A DNA stretch of 20,870 nucleotides from an uncultured Oscillospiraceae bacterium. GTDB taxonomy: Bacteria; Bacillota; Clostridia; Oscillospirales; Oscillospiraceae. Shown here in pieces: positions 6,562 through 13,997 of the stretch. The DNA is taken from positions 1-20,870 of the forward strand of contig CAJUCA010000054.1 in NCBI GenBank assembly GCA_910585265.1, written 5' to 3'. Each line of letters starts with the position of its first letter. The first letter of the stretch is position 1. The position numbers and the translations under genes are program-made. Under the pieces are notes generated by a model. It was not told where the DNA came from. It saw only the letters and a program-made list of their open reading frames with translations, and made no database searches.

Positions 6562-9084
6562 ATGGCTCAATCGTCGCAGGCACAGCAGGCCCCGCCCCCC
6601 AAACGCGGGCGGGAGGAAAAACAGCGGGCACGCCGCCGGGAGGAACGGGCCGCCCGCTCGCCCCGGGAGCCGGAGCGGATTTTCCCCGACCCCAAAACCG
6701 GACTCACCGCCGCCCAGGCCGCCCAGCTTTTGGAGCAGGGCATGGGCAACGAAGCGGTGGCCTCCAACGCCAAGTCCACCGGGCAGATCATCCGGGAGAA
6801 CACCCTCACCTTCTTCAACCTGGTCTTTGTGGTGCTGGCGGCCCTGCTGGTGCTGGCCGGGGACTTCAAGGACATGATGTTCCTGGGCATCGCCATCGTC
6901 AACTCCCTCATCGGCATCGTCCAGCAGCTCCGCTCCCGGGCCACCCTGGAGAAGCTGTCCCTCATCAGCGAGGCCCGGGTGAAGGTGGTGCGGGACGGGC
7001 AGCTGGGCACCGTCCCCGTCCACAAGCTGGTGCGGGAGGACATTGTGGAGCTGGGGGCGGGGGACCAGATCCCCGCCGACGGCCCGGTGCTGTCCGGGCA
7101 GGTGACGGTGAACGAGGCCCTGATTACCGGCGAGGCCGACCCCATCACCAAGGACGTGGGGGGCGAGCTGCTGTCCGGCAGCTTTGTGGTGTCCGGCAAG
7201 TGCCGGGCCCGGCTGGACCGGGTGGGGGCGGACAGCTACGCCTCCCGCCTGTCCCTGGAGGCCAAGGCCGACCAGGGGGTGGGCCGCTCCGAGATGATGA
7301 AGTCGCTGGACCGGCTGATCCGGTTCATCGGCTTCGCCCTCATCCCCATTGGCGCGGCCCTGTTCTACAACGAGCTGATGGTGCAGGGCAATGAGTTCTC
7401 CGAGGCGGTGCCCGCGGTGGTGGCCGCCCTCATCGGCATGATCCCCGAGGGGCTGTACCTGCTCACCAGCGTGGCCCTGGCGGTGTCCGTCATGCGGCTG
7501 GCCCAGAAGCAGACCCTGGTCCACGAGCTGTCCGCCGTGGAGACGCTGGCCCATGTGGACGTGCTGTGTGTGGACAAGACAGGCACCATCACCCAGCCCG
7601 AGATGTCGGTGCAGGAGATCGTCCCCCTGGACGAGGACCGCTGTCCCGCCGGAAAGGTGGAGGAGATCTTCAACGCCTACTACCGGGCCATCGACGCGGA
7701 CAACGACACCGCCCGGGCCATGGCCCAGCGGTTCTCCAAGTCCTCCCTGTGGCAGGTGGAGCGTACCGTGCCCTTCACCTCCGCCAACAAGTGGTCGGCG
7801 GTGGTGTTCCGGGCCTATGGCTCCTACGTGGTGGGCGCGCCCGAGTTCATCATGAAGGCCCGGTATGCCGACTTGCAGCATATGGTGGTCCCCTACCAGG
7901 AGCAGGGGTGCCGGGTGCTGCTGCTGGCAAGGTGTGCCACCCCGCCCACCATGGACGGCGGCATCACCGGGAACGTGGAGCCTCTGGCCCTGGCGGTCAT
8001 CGCCAACCCCATCCGGGAGGAGGCCCCCAGGACCTTCCAATACTTTGCCCAGCAGGGGGTTACGGTCAAGGTGATCTCCGGGGACAACCCCTCCACCGTG
8101 TCCGCCGTGGCGGTGCAGGCGGGTATCGCCGGGGGGGACAAGTACGTGGACGCCGCCACCCTGAAGGAGCCCGCCGACTACGCCAGGGCGGTGCGGGATT
8201 ATAACGTATTCGGCCGGGTGACCCCGGATCAGAAGCGCAAGCTGGTGAAGGCCCTGCAAAAGGCGGGCCACACCGTGGCCATGACCGGGGACGGCGTGAA
8301 CGACGTGCTGGCCCTGAAGGACGCGGACTGCGGCATCGCCATGGCCTCCGGCGCGGAGGCGGCGGCCCAGGTGGCCCAGGTGGTGCTGCTGGACTCCAGC
8401 TTCGCCTCCATGCCCCAGGTGGTGGAGGAGGGGCGGCGGGTGATCAACAACATCCAGCGGGCGGCGGCCCTGTACCTGGTGAAGAACATCATGTCCCTGT
8501 TCCTGTCCCTGGTGACGCTGTTCGCCGGGTTCCCCTACCCCTTCGTCCCCATTCAGCTCACCCTCATCAGCGCGCTGACCATCGGGGCCCCCTCCTTCGT
8601 GCTGGCCCTGGAGCCTAACCACGAGATCGTGAAAGGCCGCTTTATGACAAACGTACTCCGGCGGGCCCTGCCCGGGGGCCTTGCCAACGTGGTGCTGATG
8701 ATCCTCATCGAGCTGTTCACCTTCGCCTTCGCTTTCGAGCGGGTCACCCTGTCCACCCTGGCCACGGTGATCATGGGGGAGGTGGGCCTGCTGGTGCTGT
8801 ACTACATCTCCAAGCCCCTGGACTGGAAACGCTGGACGCTGCTGGGGACGATGGCGGGGGCCTTTGTCATCGCGGTGCTGGCCTTCGGCGGTATGTTTGA
8901 GCTTACCCCCCTGGACTTCCAGGCGGGGCTGGTGATTCTGGTGTTCCTGATGCTCACCCCGTCGGTGATCTTCGTGTTTGAGCGGGCCTTTGAGTGGGGC
9001 AGCGCGGCCTTGGCCCTGGTGGCCCAGCGGCGGGGCGGCGGGCGGCCCAAGCGGACGGCTCCCAAACGGGTTGTGCGCCGCTGA
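6562..9084 (+). CDS. Cation-translocating P-type ATPase, CtpE-like
   Basis: This 840-residue ion pump of the cytoplasmic membrane is driven by ATP through an aspartyl-phosphate. It has a basic, disordered N-terminus (about 1-40), an actuator motif ITGEAD (188-193), transmembrane segment 4 with PEGL (295-298), the phosphorylation site DKTGT (Asp338) and the hinge motif TGDGVND (575-581). Six C-terminal hydrophobic segments include PIQLTLISALTIGAPSFVL. The lack of heavy-metal binding domains and of a CPC motif excludes copper/zinc pumps. The segment-6 sequence resembles mycobacterial CtpE-type ATPases, which have been linked to calcium uptake; the ion here is uncertain. The ATG at 6562 has AAAGGAG (6548-6554) before it. 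It has its own promoter and no visible regulator. Confidence 0.9.
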   Translation: MAQSSQAQQAPPPKRGREEKQRARRREERAARSPREPERIFPDPKTGLTAAQAAQLLEQGMGNEAVASNAKSTGQIIRENTLTFFNLVFVVLAALLVLAGDFKDMMFLGIAIVNSLIGIVQQLRSRATLEKLSLISEARVKVVRDGQLGTVPVHKLVREDIVELGAGDQIPADGPVLSGQVTVNEALITGEADPITKDVGGELLSGSFVVSGKCRARLDRVGADSYASRLSLEAKADQGVGRSEMMKSLDRLIRFIGFALIPIGAALFYNELMVQGNEFSEAVPAVVAALIGMIPEGLYLLTSVALAVSVMRLAQKQTLVHELSAVETLAHVDVLCVDKTGTITQPEMSVQEIVPLDEDRCPAGKVEEIFNAYYRAIDADNDTARAMAQRFSKSSLWQVERTVPFTSANKWSAVVFRAYGSYVVGAPEFIMKARYADLQHMVVPYQEQGCRVLLLARCATPPTMDGGITGNVEPLALAVIANPIREEAPRTFQYFAQQGVTVKVISGDNPSTVSAVAVQAGIAGGDKYVDAATLKEPADYARAVRDYNVFGRVTPDQKRKLVKALQKAGHTVAMTGDGVNDVLALKDADCGIAMASGAEAAAQVAQVVLLDSSFASMPQVVEEGRRVINNIQRAAALYLVKNIMSLFLSLVTLFAGFPYPFVPIQLTLISALTIGAPSFVLALEPNHEIVKGRFMTNVLRRALPGGLANVVLMILIELFTFAFAFERVTLSTLATVIMGEVGLLVLYYISKPLDWKRWTLLGTMAGAFVIAVLAFGGMFELTPLDFQAGLVILVFLMLTPSVIFVFERAFEWGSAALALVAQRRGGGRPKRTAPKRVVRR

Positions 9085-9133
9085 ATATCGTCTTCCACAC
9101 TCACACACCAGGTCAGAAAAGGAGTGATTTCGG

Positions 9134-9688
9134 ATGGATACCACGTGTTTTGAAATAAAAACCGTGTATTCCAGTGAGGACCTTGAGGGATTATATGATG
9201 CCTTTCTTTCGGGGGAAAAAAGTGTCCGCATCTCCAAAAAAACCACCAAAGCAGCCAGCACATTTGGGGCCATACTTTTTTGGGTATTTGCCGCACTGAT
9301 CTTGATCTCAAATCTTTTTACCGGGAGTCTTTACATTTTCCTGATAGCATTTTCCATGTCGGCGGTGATTGCTTTGCTGGGATGGTTGATGTTTTTCATG
9401 GGAAACCGGAGATTCAGAAGCAAAGCCGTTTGGAACGCATATCCCAATAAAGGGGAACAAATTCTATTCCGTTTTTCATCGGACGGGTTTCTGTCAACGC
9501 AGGGGCACTTGGAAACAAAAGTCAGCTATGCCGGAATTGTGCGCCTGTGCCAAGACAGCCAGCGTCTATATCTATTTACTTCGCCGCAGGTTGCGTATAT
9601 TCTTCCAAAGCGGGACTTCATAGAGCAGGTTGACGCATTCCGAGAATTTATATGCGCTTCCACCGGCTTACAGATGGAGTATCATTGA
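9134..9688 (+). CDS. YcxB-like membrane protein
   Basis: The 184-residue protein has a short cytoplasmic N-terminus, two adjacent transmembrane helices (about 44-61 and 65-90) and a C-terminal soluble part. That part includes GEQILFRFSSDGF, LETKVSYAGIVRL, YLFTSPQVAYILPKRDF and a final helix. This order matches the YcxB domain (PF14317), whose function is unknown. AAAGGAG precedes the ATG by nine bases. Codon use is plainly more A/T-rich than in the flanking genes (AAA, TTT, ATA and GAA frequent), which suggests recent acquisition. It is read in the same direction as the ATPase, 49 bases after its stop, so it could be co-transcribed. Confidence 0.8.
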   Translation: MDTTCFEIKTVYSSEDLEGLYDAFLSGEKSVRISKKTTKAASTFGAILFWVFAALILISNLFTGSLYIFLIAFSMSAVIALLGWLMFFMGNRRFRSKAVWNAYPNKGEQILFRFSSDGFLSTQGHLETKVSYAGIVRLCQDSQRLYLFTSPQVAYILPKRDFIEQVDAFREFICASTGLQMEYH

Positions 9689-9705
9689 GTTGTGGGTAAT
9701 ACAGC

Positions 9706-9742
9706 AAAAGCGCGGGAGCGGCTAAGCCGCTCCCGCGCTTTT
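9706..9742. terminator. Bidirectional terminator between convergent genes
   Basis: A perfect 17-bp stem, AAAAGCGCGGGAGCGGC with its exact complement, is closed by the 3-base loop TAA. The stem begins with A4 and ends with T4, so both strands carry a U-run in RNA. It ends the YcxB-like gene on the plus strand and the rsmA operon on the minus strand, five bases past the rsmA stop. Confidence 0.9.
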
Positions 9743-9747
9743 GCGTC

Positions 9748-10596
9748 CTACCCCAGCATCCGGGCCAGGGCCGCGAACTCCTCCAGCCCCAGCCGTTCCC
9801 CCCGCACCGTCTCCGGCAGGCCGCAGTCCGCCAGAATCTGCCGGAGCTGCTCCTTGGAAAACCGGCTCCCATAGGCGGCGGACAGGGCGTTGAGCAGTGT
9901 CTTGCGCCGCTGGGCGAAGGCCGCCTTCACCAGGCTGAAGATGGCGTCCCGGTCCCCCTCCACCGGGGGTCTGTCCCGGAGGGTGAGCCGCACCACCGCC
10001 GAGGTCACCTTGGGGGCGGGCAGGAAGCAGTCCGGCGGCACCTCGAACAAAAACTCGCAGTCGGCATGGTACTGGCAGAACAGGGAGAAGGCCCCGCAGT
10101 CGGAGCTGCCGGGGGCGGCGCAGATCCGCCGCGCCACCTCCCGCTGGATCATCACCGTGACGGACTGGAAGCACCCCGCCTCCAGCAGCCTGGTGATCAC
10201 CGGGGTGGTGATGTTATAGGGCAGGTTGGCGCAGGCCTTGACGGTCAGGCCAGGGAATTTCTCCGCCGCCAGCCCGGCCAGATCCAGCTTCATGGCGTCC
10301 CCGGGGATCACCTCCACGTTGGGGCAGTCCGCCAGGGTCTCCGCCAGAATGGGCAGGAGGGCGCGGTCCAGCTCCACCGCCGCCACCTTCGCCGCTCGCC
10401 GGGAGAGCTGGACGGTGAGGGGGCCGATGCCGGGGCCGATCTCCAGCACGGCGCAGGTCTCGTCCAGCCCCGCCGCCTCCGCGATGTCCCGGGGCACCCA
10501 GTCCGCAATGAGGAAGTTCTGCCCCATGGATTTGGAGAAGCGGAAGCCGTGGCGGGCCAGCAGGGCCTTGATATCCCGCAGCTCGGTGAGGTTCAT
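9748..10596 (-). CDS. rsmA: 16S rRNA (adenine1518/1519-N6) dimethyltransferase
   Basis: The 282-residue enzyme transfers four methyl groups from S-adenosylmethionine to two adjacent adenines near the 3' end of 16S rRNA during small-subunit maturation. Family marks are KSMGQNFL (22-29), the SAM loop EIGPGIG (52-58), the acidic VELDRAL, GDAMKLD and the catalytic NLPY (124-127). The C-terminal domain reads PPDCFLPAPKV and RRKTLLNAL. The length is normal for KsgA. Its ATG overlaps the stop of the deaminase-like gene by ATGA, so translation is probably coupled. It is the last gene of the minus-strand ribosome-maturation cluster. Confidence 0.95.
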   Translation of the reverse strand: MNLTELRDIKALLARHGFRFSKSMGQNFLIADWVPRDIAEAAGLDETCAVLEIGPGIGPLTVQLSRRAAKVAAVELDRALLPILAETLADCPNVEVIPGDAMKLDLAGLAAEKFPGLTVKACANLPYNITTPVITRLLEAGCFQSVTVMIQREVARRICAAPGSSDCGAFSLFCQYHADCEFLFEVPPDCFLPAPKVTSAVVRLTLRDRPPVEGDRDAIFSLVKAAFAQRRKTLLNALSAAYGSRFSKEQLRQILADCGLPETVRGERLGLEEFAALARMLG

Positions 10597-11036
10597 GGGG
10601 CGTCCCTCCGGGCGTCGGCCTCATACCGCTCCAGCCCCCACCAGTTGGGCAGCAGCTCCTTCAGCGTAACCGTCTCCCGCGTCTCATAGTCCACCAAAAT
10701 CTCCATGTCCCGGTTTTCCAACGCCAGCTGCAAAAAGAACTCCCGGCAGGCCCCGCAGGGCATACCGCTTCCGCCGCCGCTGGGGGCCTTGTCCCGGAAG
10801 GCAATCAGCCGCTTTACCACCGTCTGCCCGCTGTTCACGTACATATTCAGCGCGGCCACCCGCTCGGCGCACAGATCCAGCACGCCGGAGCAGCTCTCCA
10901 CACAGAATCCGGTGAAGATCCCGCCGTTTTCCGCCTCCAGCGCGCACACCACATGGTGGGCATAGAGGAAAGGGGACACCTCCTGGGGGTGGTACAGCCC
11001 CTTCGCCGCCTGGTACAGCTTTTCCCAGATATCCAT
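10593..11036 (-). CDS. Cytidine-deaminase-like zinc hydrolase
   Basis: The 147-residue protein has the zinc site of the cytidine deaminase family: CAE (Cys56, Glu58 as proton shuttle) and PCGAC (Cys94, Cys97). The length fits homotetrameric Cdd, which converts cytidine or deoxycytidine to uridine in pyrimidine salvage. The text around the motifs (ENGGIFTGFCVES, SGMPCGACREFFLQL) fits Cdd or the related blasticidin-S deaminase group, and the C-terminal WWGLERYEADARRD is unusual. Substrate is therefore left open. It starts 10 bases after trmD with AGGAG overlapping the trmD stop, and ends by overlapping rsmA, so it belongs to that operon. Confidence 0.8.
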   Translation of the reverse strand: MDIWEKLYQAAKGLYHPQEVSPFLYAHHVVCALEAENGGIFTGFCVESCSGVLDLCAERVAALNMYVNSGQTVVKRLIAFRDKAPSGGGSGMPCGACREFFLQLALENRDMEILVDYETRETVTLKELLPNWWGLERYEADARRDAP

Positions 11037-11046
11037 TCCGCTTCTC

Positions 11047-12330
11047 CTATTTCAGCTTCTTTTCGTAGGCCACCCGCCGGGGATCGTGGGGGGGAGCCGC
11101 CCCCACCAGCACGTTCCCCCGGTACTGGAAGCCGGACTTCCGCAGCAGGCCCACCATGGCCCTGTTCTTCTTGTGGGTATCGATCCGCAGCCAGCCCAGG
11201 CCCATCCCCCGGGCCAGCTCCGCCCAGGCGGCGGCCATCTCCCCCGCCAGCCCGGAGCCGCGCCATTGTTCCGCCACGGCGCAGCGGTGGATGGAGGCGT
11301 AAGGCTCGTCCGAGCCCCATTTGCCGTCGGTGATGGCGTCGTAGCTCTCCTCCGGGCGGGCGTACAGGGTGAAGACCGCCCCCACCGCCCCGCCGCAGGT
11401 GAGCACGCAGCACTCCCCCCGGGCCATATCGTTCCGGTAGTCCGCCGCCGCGGGGTACTCCTCCGTCCACTGGTCGATGCCGTTGGCGTCCATCCAGGCC
11501 CGGGCCTGGGCGATGATCTCCATGATGGCGGGGATGTCCCCCTCCTCCGCCGGGCGGCACTCCACCGGACGGGGCAGGATGGGGCGGGACAGCTCCCGAT
11601 CCAGCTCCGCCAGCAGCTTCTGGTCCTCCTTGGAGGACAGGTCCAGCTGCTCGTAGAGATCGGGCCGCCGCTCCCTGGTGCGCAGGAGGGACTGCTTCCG
11701 CCGCCACCGCTCCACCCCGGCGTGGTCGCCGGTGAGCAGCGGGGGGGGCACCGCCCTGCCGTGCCACACCTCCGGGCGGGAGTATTGGGGGTACTCCAGC
11801 AGGCCGTCCCAGTGGCTCTCGTTCTGGAAGCACTCGGGGTCGGACAGCACCCCCGGCACCAGGCGGCTCACCGCGTCCGCCACCGCCATGGCGGCGATCT
11901 CCCCCCCGGTGAGCACGAAATCCCCCAGGGAGATCTCCTCGTCCACGCACTCGTCGATGAACCGCTGGTCGATGCCCTCGTAGTGGCCGCACACCAGGAT
12001 CAGGCGGTCGTGCTCCCAGGCCAGCCGCTTGGCGTCCGCCTGGGTGAAGGTTTTGCCGCAGGGGGACAGGTAGATGGTATGGGGCCGCCCCGGCCCCTGC
12101 CCGCGGAGGTGGTCCCAGCAGCGGAACAGGGGGTCGGCCTGGAGCACCGCCCCCCGCCCCCCGCCGTAGGGGTAGTCGTCCACCTGCTTCTGTTTGTTCA
12201 CCGTGTAATCCCGGAGCTGGTGGGTGGCAATACGCAGGAAGTCCCGCTCCTGAGCCCGGCCCAGGATGGACTCGGACAGCACGTCCCCCACCGTGTCGGG
12301 GAACAGGGTGATGATATCAATGCAGTACAT
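11047..12330 (-). CDS. trmD: tRNA (guanine37-N1)-methyltransferase fused to a GNAT acetyltransferase
   Basis: The 427-residue protein is far longer than ordinary TrmD (about 240-250). Residues 1-250 are TrmD: start MYCIDIITLFPD, YGGGRG (55-60), the knotted SAM site YLSPCGKTF with GHYEGID (115-121), SLGDFVLTGGE, then GLLEYPQYSRP and WRRKQSLLRTRERRPDL. The E. coli catalytic Asp169 appears as Glu171. TrmD methylates G37 of tRNAs and prevents frameshifting. Residues 256-427 form a GNAT N-acetyltransferase: acetyl-CoA loop QWRGSGLA (355-362), WLRIDTHKKNRAM and GLLRKSGF. The acceptor is unknown. The ATG at 12330 has AAGGGAG upstream. The reading frame is continuous, with no internal stop or strong ribosome site seen at the junction. 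Confidence 0.92.
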   Translation of the reverse strand: MYCIDIITLFPDTVGDVLSESILGRAQERDFLRIATHQLRDYTVNKQKQVDDYPYGGGRGAVLQADPLFRCWDHLRGQGPGRPHTIYLSPCGKTFTQADAKRLAWEHDRLILVCGHYEGIDQRFIDECVDEEISLGDFVLTGGEIAAMAVADAVSRLVPGVLSDPECFQNESHWDGLLEYPQYSRPEVWHGRAVPPPLLTGDHAGVERWRRKQSLLRTRERRPDLYEQLDLSSKEDQKLLAELDRELSRPILPRPVECRPAEEGDIPAIMEIIAQARAWMDANGIDQWTEEYPAAADYRNDMARGECCVLTCGGAVGAVFTLYARPEESYDAITDGKWGSDEPYASIHRCAVAEQWRGSGLAGEMAAAWAELARGMGLGWLRIDTHKKNRAMVGLLRKSGFQYRGNVLVGAAPPHDPRRVAYEKKLK

Positions 12331-12382
12331 AAGCTCTCCCTTCCCTCGTCTGCCCGGCATCTTCGGCTGTGAATACAGGTTC

Positions 12383-12865
12383 TTACATTCCCTCGATGAG
12401 GCGCACCTTGAGATAGCCGCCCTCGATGTTGGTCTCCAGGATGAACTCGGGAACGGCAGGGATCAGGATCTCCCGCTCCCCCGCCACCACATACACCTGC
12501 TGGCGGGAGGGGGACAGCACCTCCTTCAGCACGCCCAGCTTCTCCCCCGCCTGGTCCACCACGTCCAGGCCCAGGATGTCCGCCAGGAAAAAGGCCCCCT
12601 CCGGCAGCTTGGCGTCGGCGCGGCGGATCTGGACGGTTTTTCCCTTGAGGCGCATGGCCTCCTCTACCGTGTCCACCCCGTCCAGCTTGGCGATGACGCT
12701 GCCCTTGTGGACCCGGGCCGACACCACCTTCCGGGGTTCGCCGTCCACGTAGAGGGCGGCAAACTGCCGCAGGAAATCCGGGCTGTCCGCCCAGGGGACG
12801 ATTCGCACCTCGCCGTGGATGCCGTGGGTGTTGGTGATCTGGCCGCAGTCTAAGAACTCCTTCAC
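12383..12865 (-). CDS. rimM: Ribosome maturation factor RimM
   Basis: The 160-residue protein assists maturation of the 30S head by binding ribosomal protein S19. The N-terminal beta-barrel begins FLDCGQITNTHGIHGEVRI, the diagnostic RimM opening. The C-terminal PRC-barrel has FFLADILGLDVVD and ILIPAVPEFI. The start is a GTG at 12865 preceded by AAGGAGGG. The gene sits upstream of trmD as in most Firmicutes. A terminator-like hairpin and an inserted element now separate it from khpA, so its transcription depends on read-through or on a promoter not recognised here. Confidence 0.95.
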   Translation of the reverse strand: MKEFLDCGQITNTHGIHGEVRIVPWADSPDFLRQFAALYVDGEPRKVVSARVHKGSVIAKLDGVDTVEEAMRLKGKTVQIRRADAKLPEGAFFLADILGLDVVDQAGEKLGVLKEVLSPSRQQVYVVAGEREILIPAVPEFILETNIEGGYLKVRLIEGM

Positions 12866-12920
12866 GGAGATCCCTCCTTCCTCATCGCCGCAGGCCGGTC
12901 GGCGGCTTACGGGACGTGAT

Positions 12921-12946
12921 AAAAAACAGGCGGGAATACCCGCCTG
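12921..12946 (-). terminator. Terminator or attenuator between khpA and rimM
   Basis: On the minus strand CAGGCGGG (12939-12946) pairs with CCCGCCTG (12927-12934) around TATT and is followed by six T. This is a canonical intrinsic terminator. It lies 55 bases before rimM, inside what is usually one operon, which suggests partial read-through between ribosomal-protein and modification genes. Confidence 0.85.
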
Positions 12947-12952
12947 CTTTCA

Positions 12953-13218
12953 GAAGCTGCACCAATCACCTCAGCACCCAGCTTTGCGGCCCAAATTGCC
13001 GCTGGCCTCGTCAGGCAAAAGTCCGCTTCGTATGAAATACCCTTTGGGCATTTCATACTGCGCTCCCTTTGCCTTCCTCTCCCCACAAAGCCGGAAGGGC
13101 GGCTTTGCGGGGGCCCCTGAGAAATCTTGAAATACACAAAGTATTCCCGCGATTTTTCGCCTTGCCACCGGCAATTTTGCCTCGCAAATCTGAATACTTC
13201 GGCGATCGGTACAGCTTC
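12953..13218 (+). mobile_element. Miniature inverted-repeat element, copy 2 (long form)
   Basis: This 266-bp relative of the element at 5334 has 18-bp ends GAAGCTGCACCAATCACC and GGCGATCGGTACAGCTTC, with three mismatches between arms. TCA flanks both sides (12950-12952 and 13219-13221). The outer parts match copy 1 closely, including the block TTGAAATACACAAAGTATTC. About 114 bp of extra sequence (13008-13121) replace 8 bp of copy 1. The extra part holds two hairpins: GTATGAAAT/ATTTCATAC (13030-13058) and AAAGCC/GGCTTT (13088-13107). It fills most of the gap between rimM and khpA (12866-13225) and has no gene. Confidence 0.85.
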
Positions 13219-13225
13219 TCAACCT

Positions 13226-13456
13226 TCAGTCAACAATGTCAACCGAAATCTTCTTGCCCTGGCGTTGGGCCACCGAACGCATCAACGCCCGGATCTCCTT
13301 GGCGATCCGGCCCTGACGGCCGATCACCTTGCCCATGTCGCCGGGAGCCACCCGGAGCTCCAGCACCGTCTCGGCGGGGGTCTCGGACTGGGAGACGGAC
13401 ACCGAGTCGGGATCGTCCACCAGGCTGCGGGCAATATAAGTGAGCAATTCCTTCAT
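13226..13456 (-). CDS. khpA: KH-domain RNA-binding protein KhpA
   Basis: The 76-residue single KH domain has the nucleic-acid-binding loop GRQG (46-49) in GKVIGRQGRIAKEIRALM, after the beta strand VLELRVAPGD. The family (YlqC/KhpA) binds RNA, often with KhpB, and in several Firmicutes affects cell division and cell length. Genes for it commonly lie between rpsP and rimM, as here. GGAGGACAC precedes the ATG. The stop is followed by the target site of the inserted element seven bases on, then by the terminator. Confidence 0.92.
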   Translation of the reverse strand: MKELLTYIARSLVDDPDSVSVSQSETPAETVLELRVAPGDMGKVIGRQGRIAKEIRALMRSVAQRQGKKISVDIVD

Positions 13457-13474
13457 GTGTCCTCCAAATTCCGA

Positions 13475-13711
13475 TTACACTCCGGCCTTCTTCAGCAGGT
13501 CGCGCACAGTGTCGGTGGGCTGGGCCCCAGTGCGGATCCAGGCCTGGGCGCGCTCCACGTCGATGTTGACGGCGGCGGGGCTCTGCCGGGGGTCGTAGGT
13601 ACCGATCTCCTCGATGAAGCGGCCGTCCCGGGGATAGCGGGAGTCGGCCACCACCACCCGATAGAAGGGGGCCTTCTTCGCGCCCATGCGGCGCAGACGA
13701 ATCTTAACCAT
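13475..13711 (-). CDS. rpsP: 30S ribosomal protein S16
   Basis: The 78-residue ribosomal protein starts MVKIRLRRMGAKKAPFYRVV and continues with VADSRYPRDGRFIEEIGTYDP, both diagnostic for S16. It binds 16S rRNA early in small-subunit assembly. Length is normal. GGAGGTG precedes the ATG. It is followed by khpA after 18 bases, with which it surely shares a transcript. A weak hairpin lies in its leader (13753-13766). Confidence 0.96.
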   Translation of the reverse strand: MVKIRLRRMGAKKAPFYRVVVADSRYPRDGRFIEEIGTYDPRQSPAAVNIDVERAQAWIRTGAQPTDTVRDLLKKAGV

Positions 13712-13752
13712 TGTATTTTCACCTCCAAAAGTAGTCGTTCATTATGGTAAAA

Positions 13753-13766
13753 GTCCCAAGAGGGAC
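13753..13766 (-). promoter_or_regulatory. Weak hairpin with T4 in the rpsP leader
   Basis: On the minus strand GTCCC-TCTT-GGGAC is followed by TTTT, 40 bases before rpsP. The 5-bp stem is short for a terminator. It could attenuate transcription between the zinc-ribbon gene and rpsP. Confidence 0.35.
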
Positions 13767-13780
13767 ATCAACCAACAGGG

Positions 13781-13981
13781 TTAGTCCAGCAGGAGCTTTT
13801 TCACGTCCTGGGCCTGGAGCTCCACGGCCCCACACCCGGGGCACACAAAGCAGTCCACGCCGCACCGATGTTCCGGTTCAAAAATGCCCGGACGCTTGCG
13901 CATCAAATAGGGCGGCGAACCGATTCCGCCTGTGAGGAACTGGGCGGTGATCATCTCTGTGCCGCACCTTGAGCATTCCAT
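13781..13981 (-). CDS. Small zinc-ribbon protein
   Basis: The 66-residue protein has the knuckle CSRCG at residues 3-7 and a second CPGCG near residue 47, with extra cysteines between (RCGVDCFVC). The pattern resembles the short zinc-ribbon proteins of Clostridia annotated only as domains of unknown function. An ATG at 13981 is preferred over the in-frame ATG at 13990, because the AGGAG at the end of ffh is nine bases from the former and abuts the latter. It lies between ffh and rpsP in the translation-associated operon. A nucleic-acid or ribosome-related role is a guess from context. Confidence 0.7.
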   Translation of the reverse strand: MECSRCGTEMITAQFLTGGIGSPPYLMRKRPGIFEPEHRCGVDCFVCPGCGAVELQAQDVKKLLLD

Positions 13982-13997
13982 CGAAGCCATCTCCTGC

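Noticed and set aside
6493..9273. A 926-codon open frame on the minus strand opposite the P-type ATPase
   Set aside because: It is a mirror of the G+C-rich ATPase gene. The product is Gly/His/Gln-rich with no domain, and no ribosome site is evident.
11086..12372. A 428-codon plus-strand frame opposite trmD
   Set aside because: Its composition is that of an antisense shadow; the minus-strand TrmD-GNAT sequence is unmistakable.
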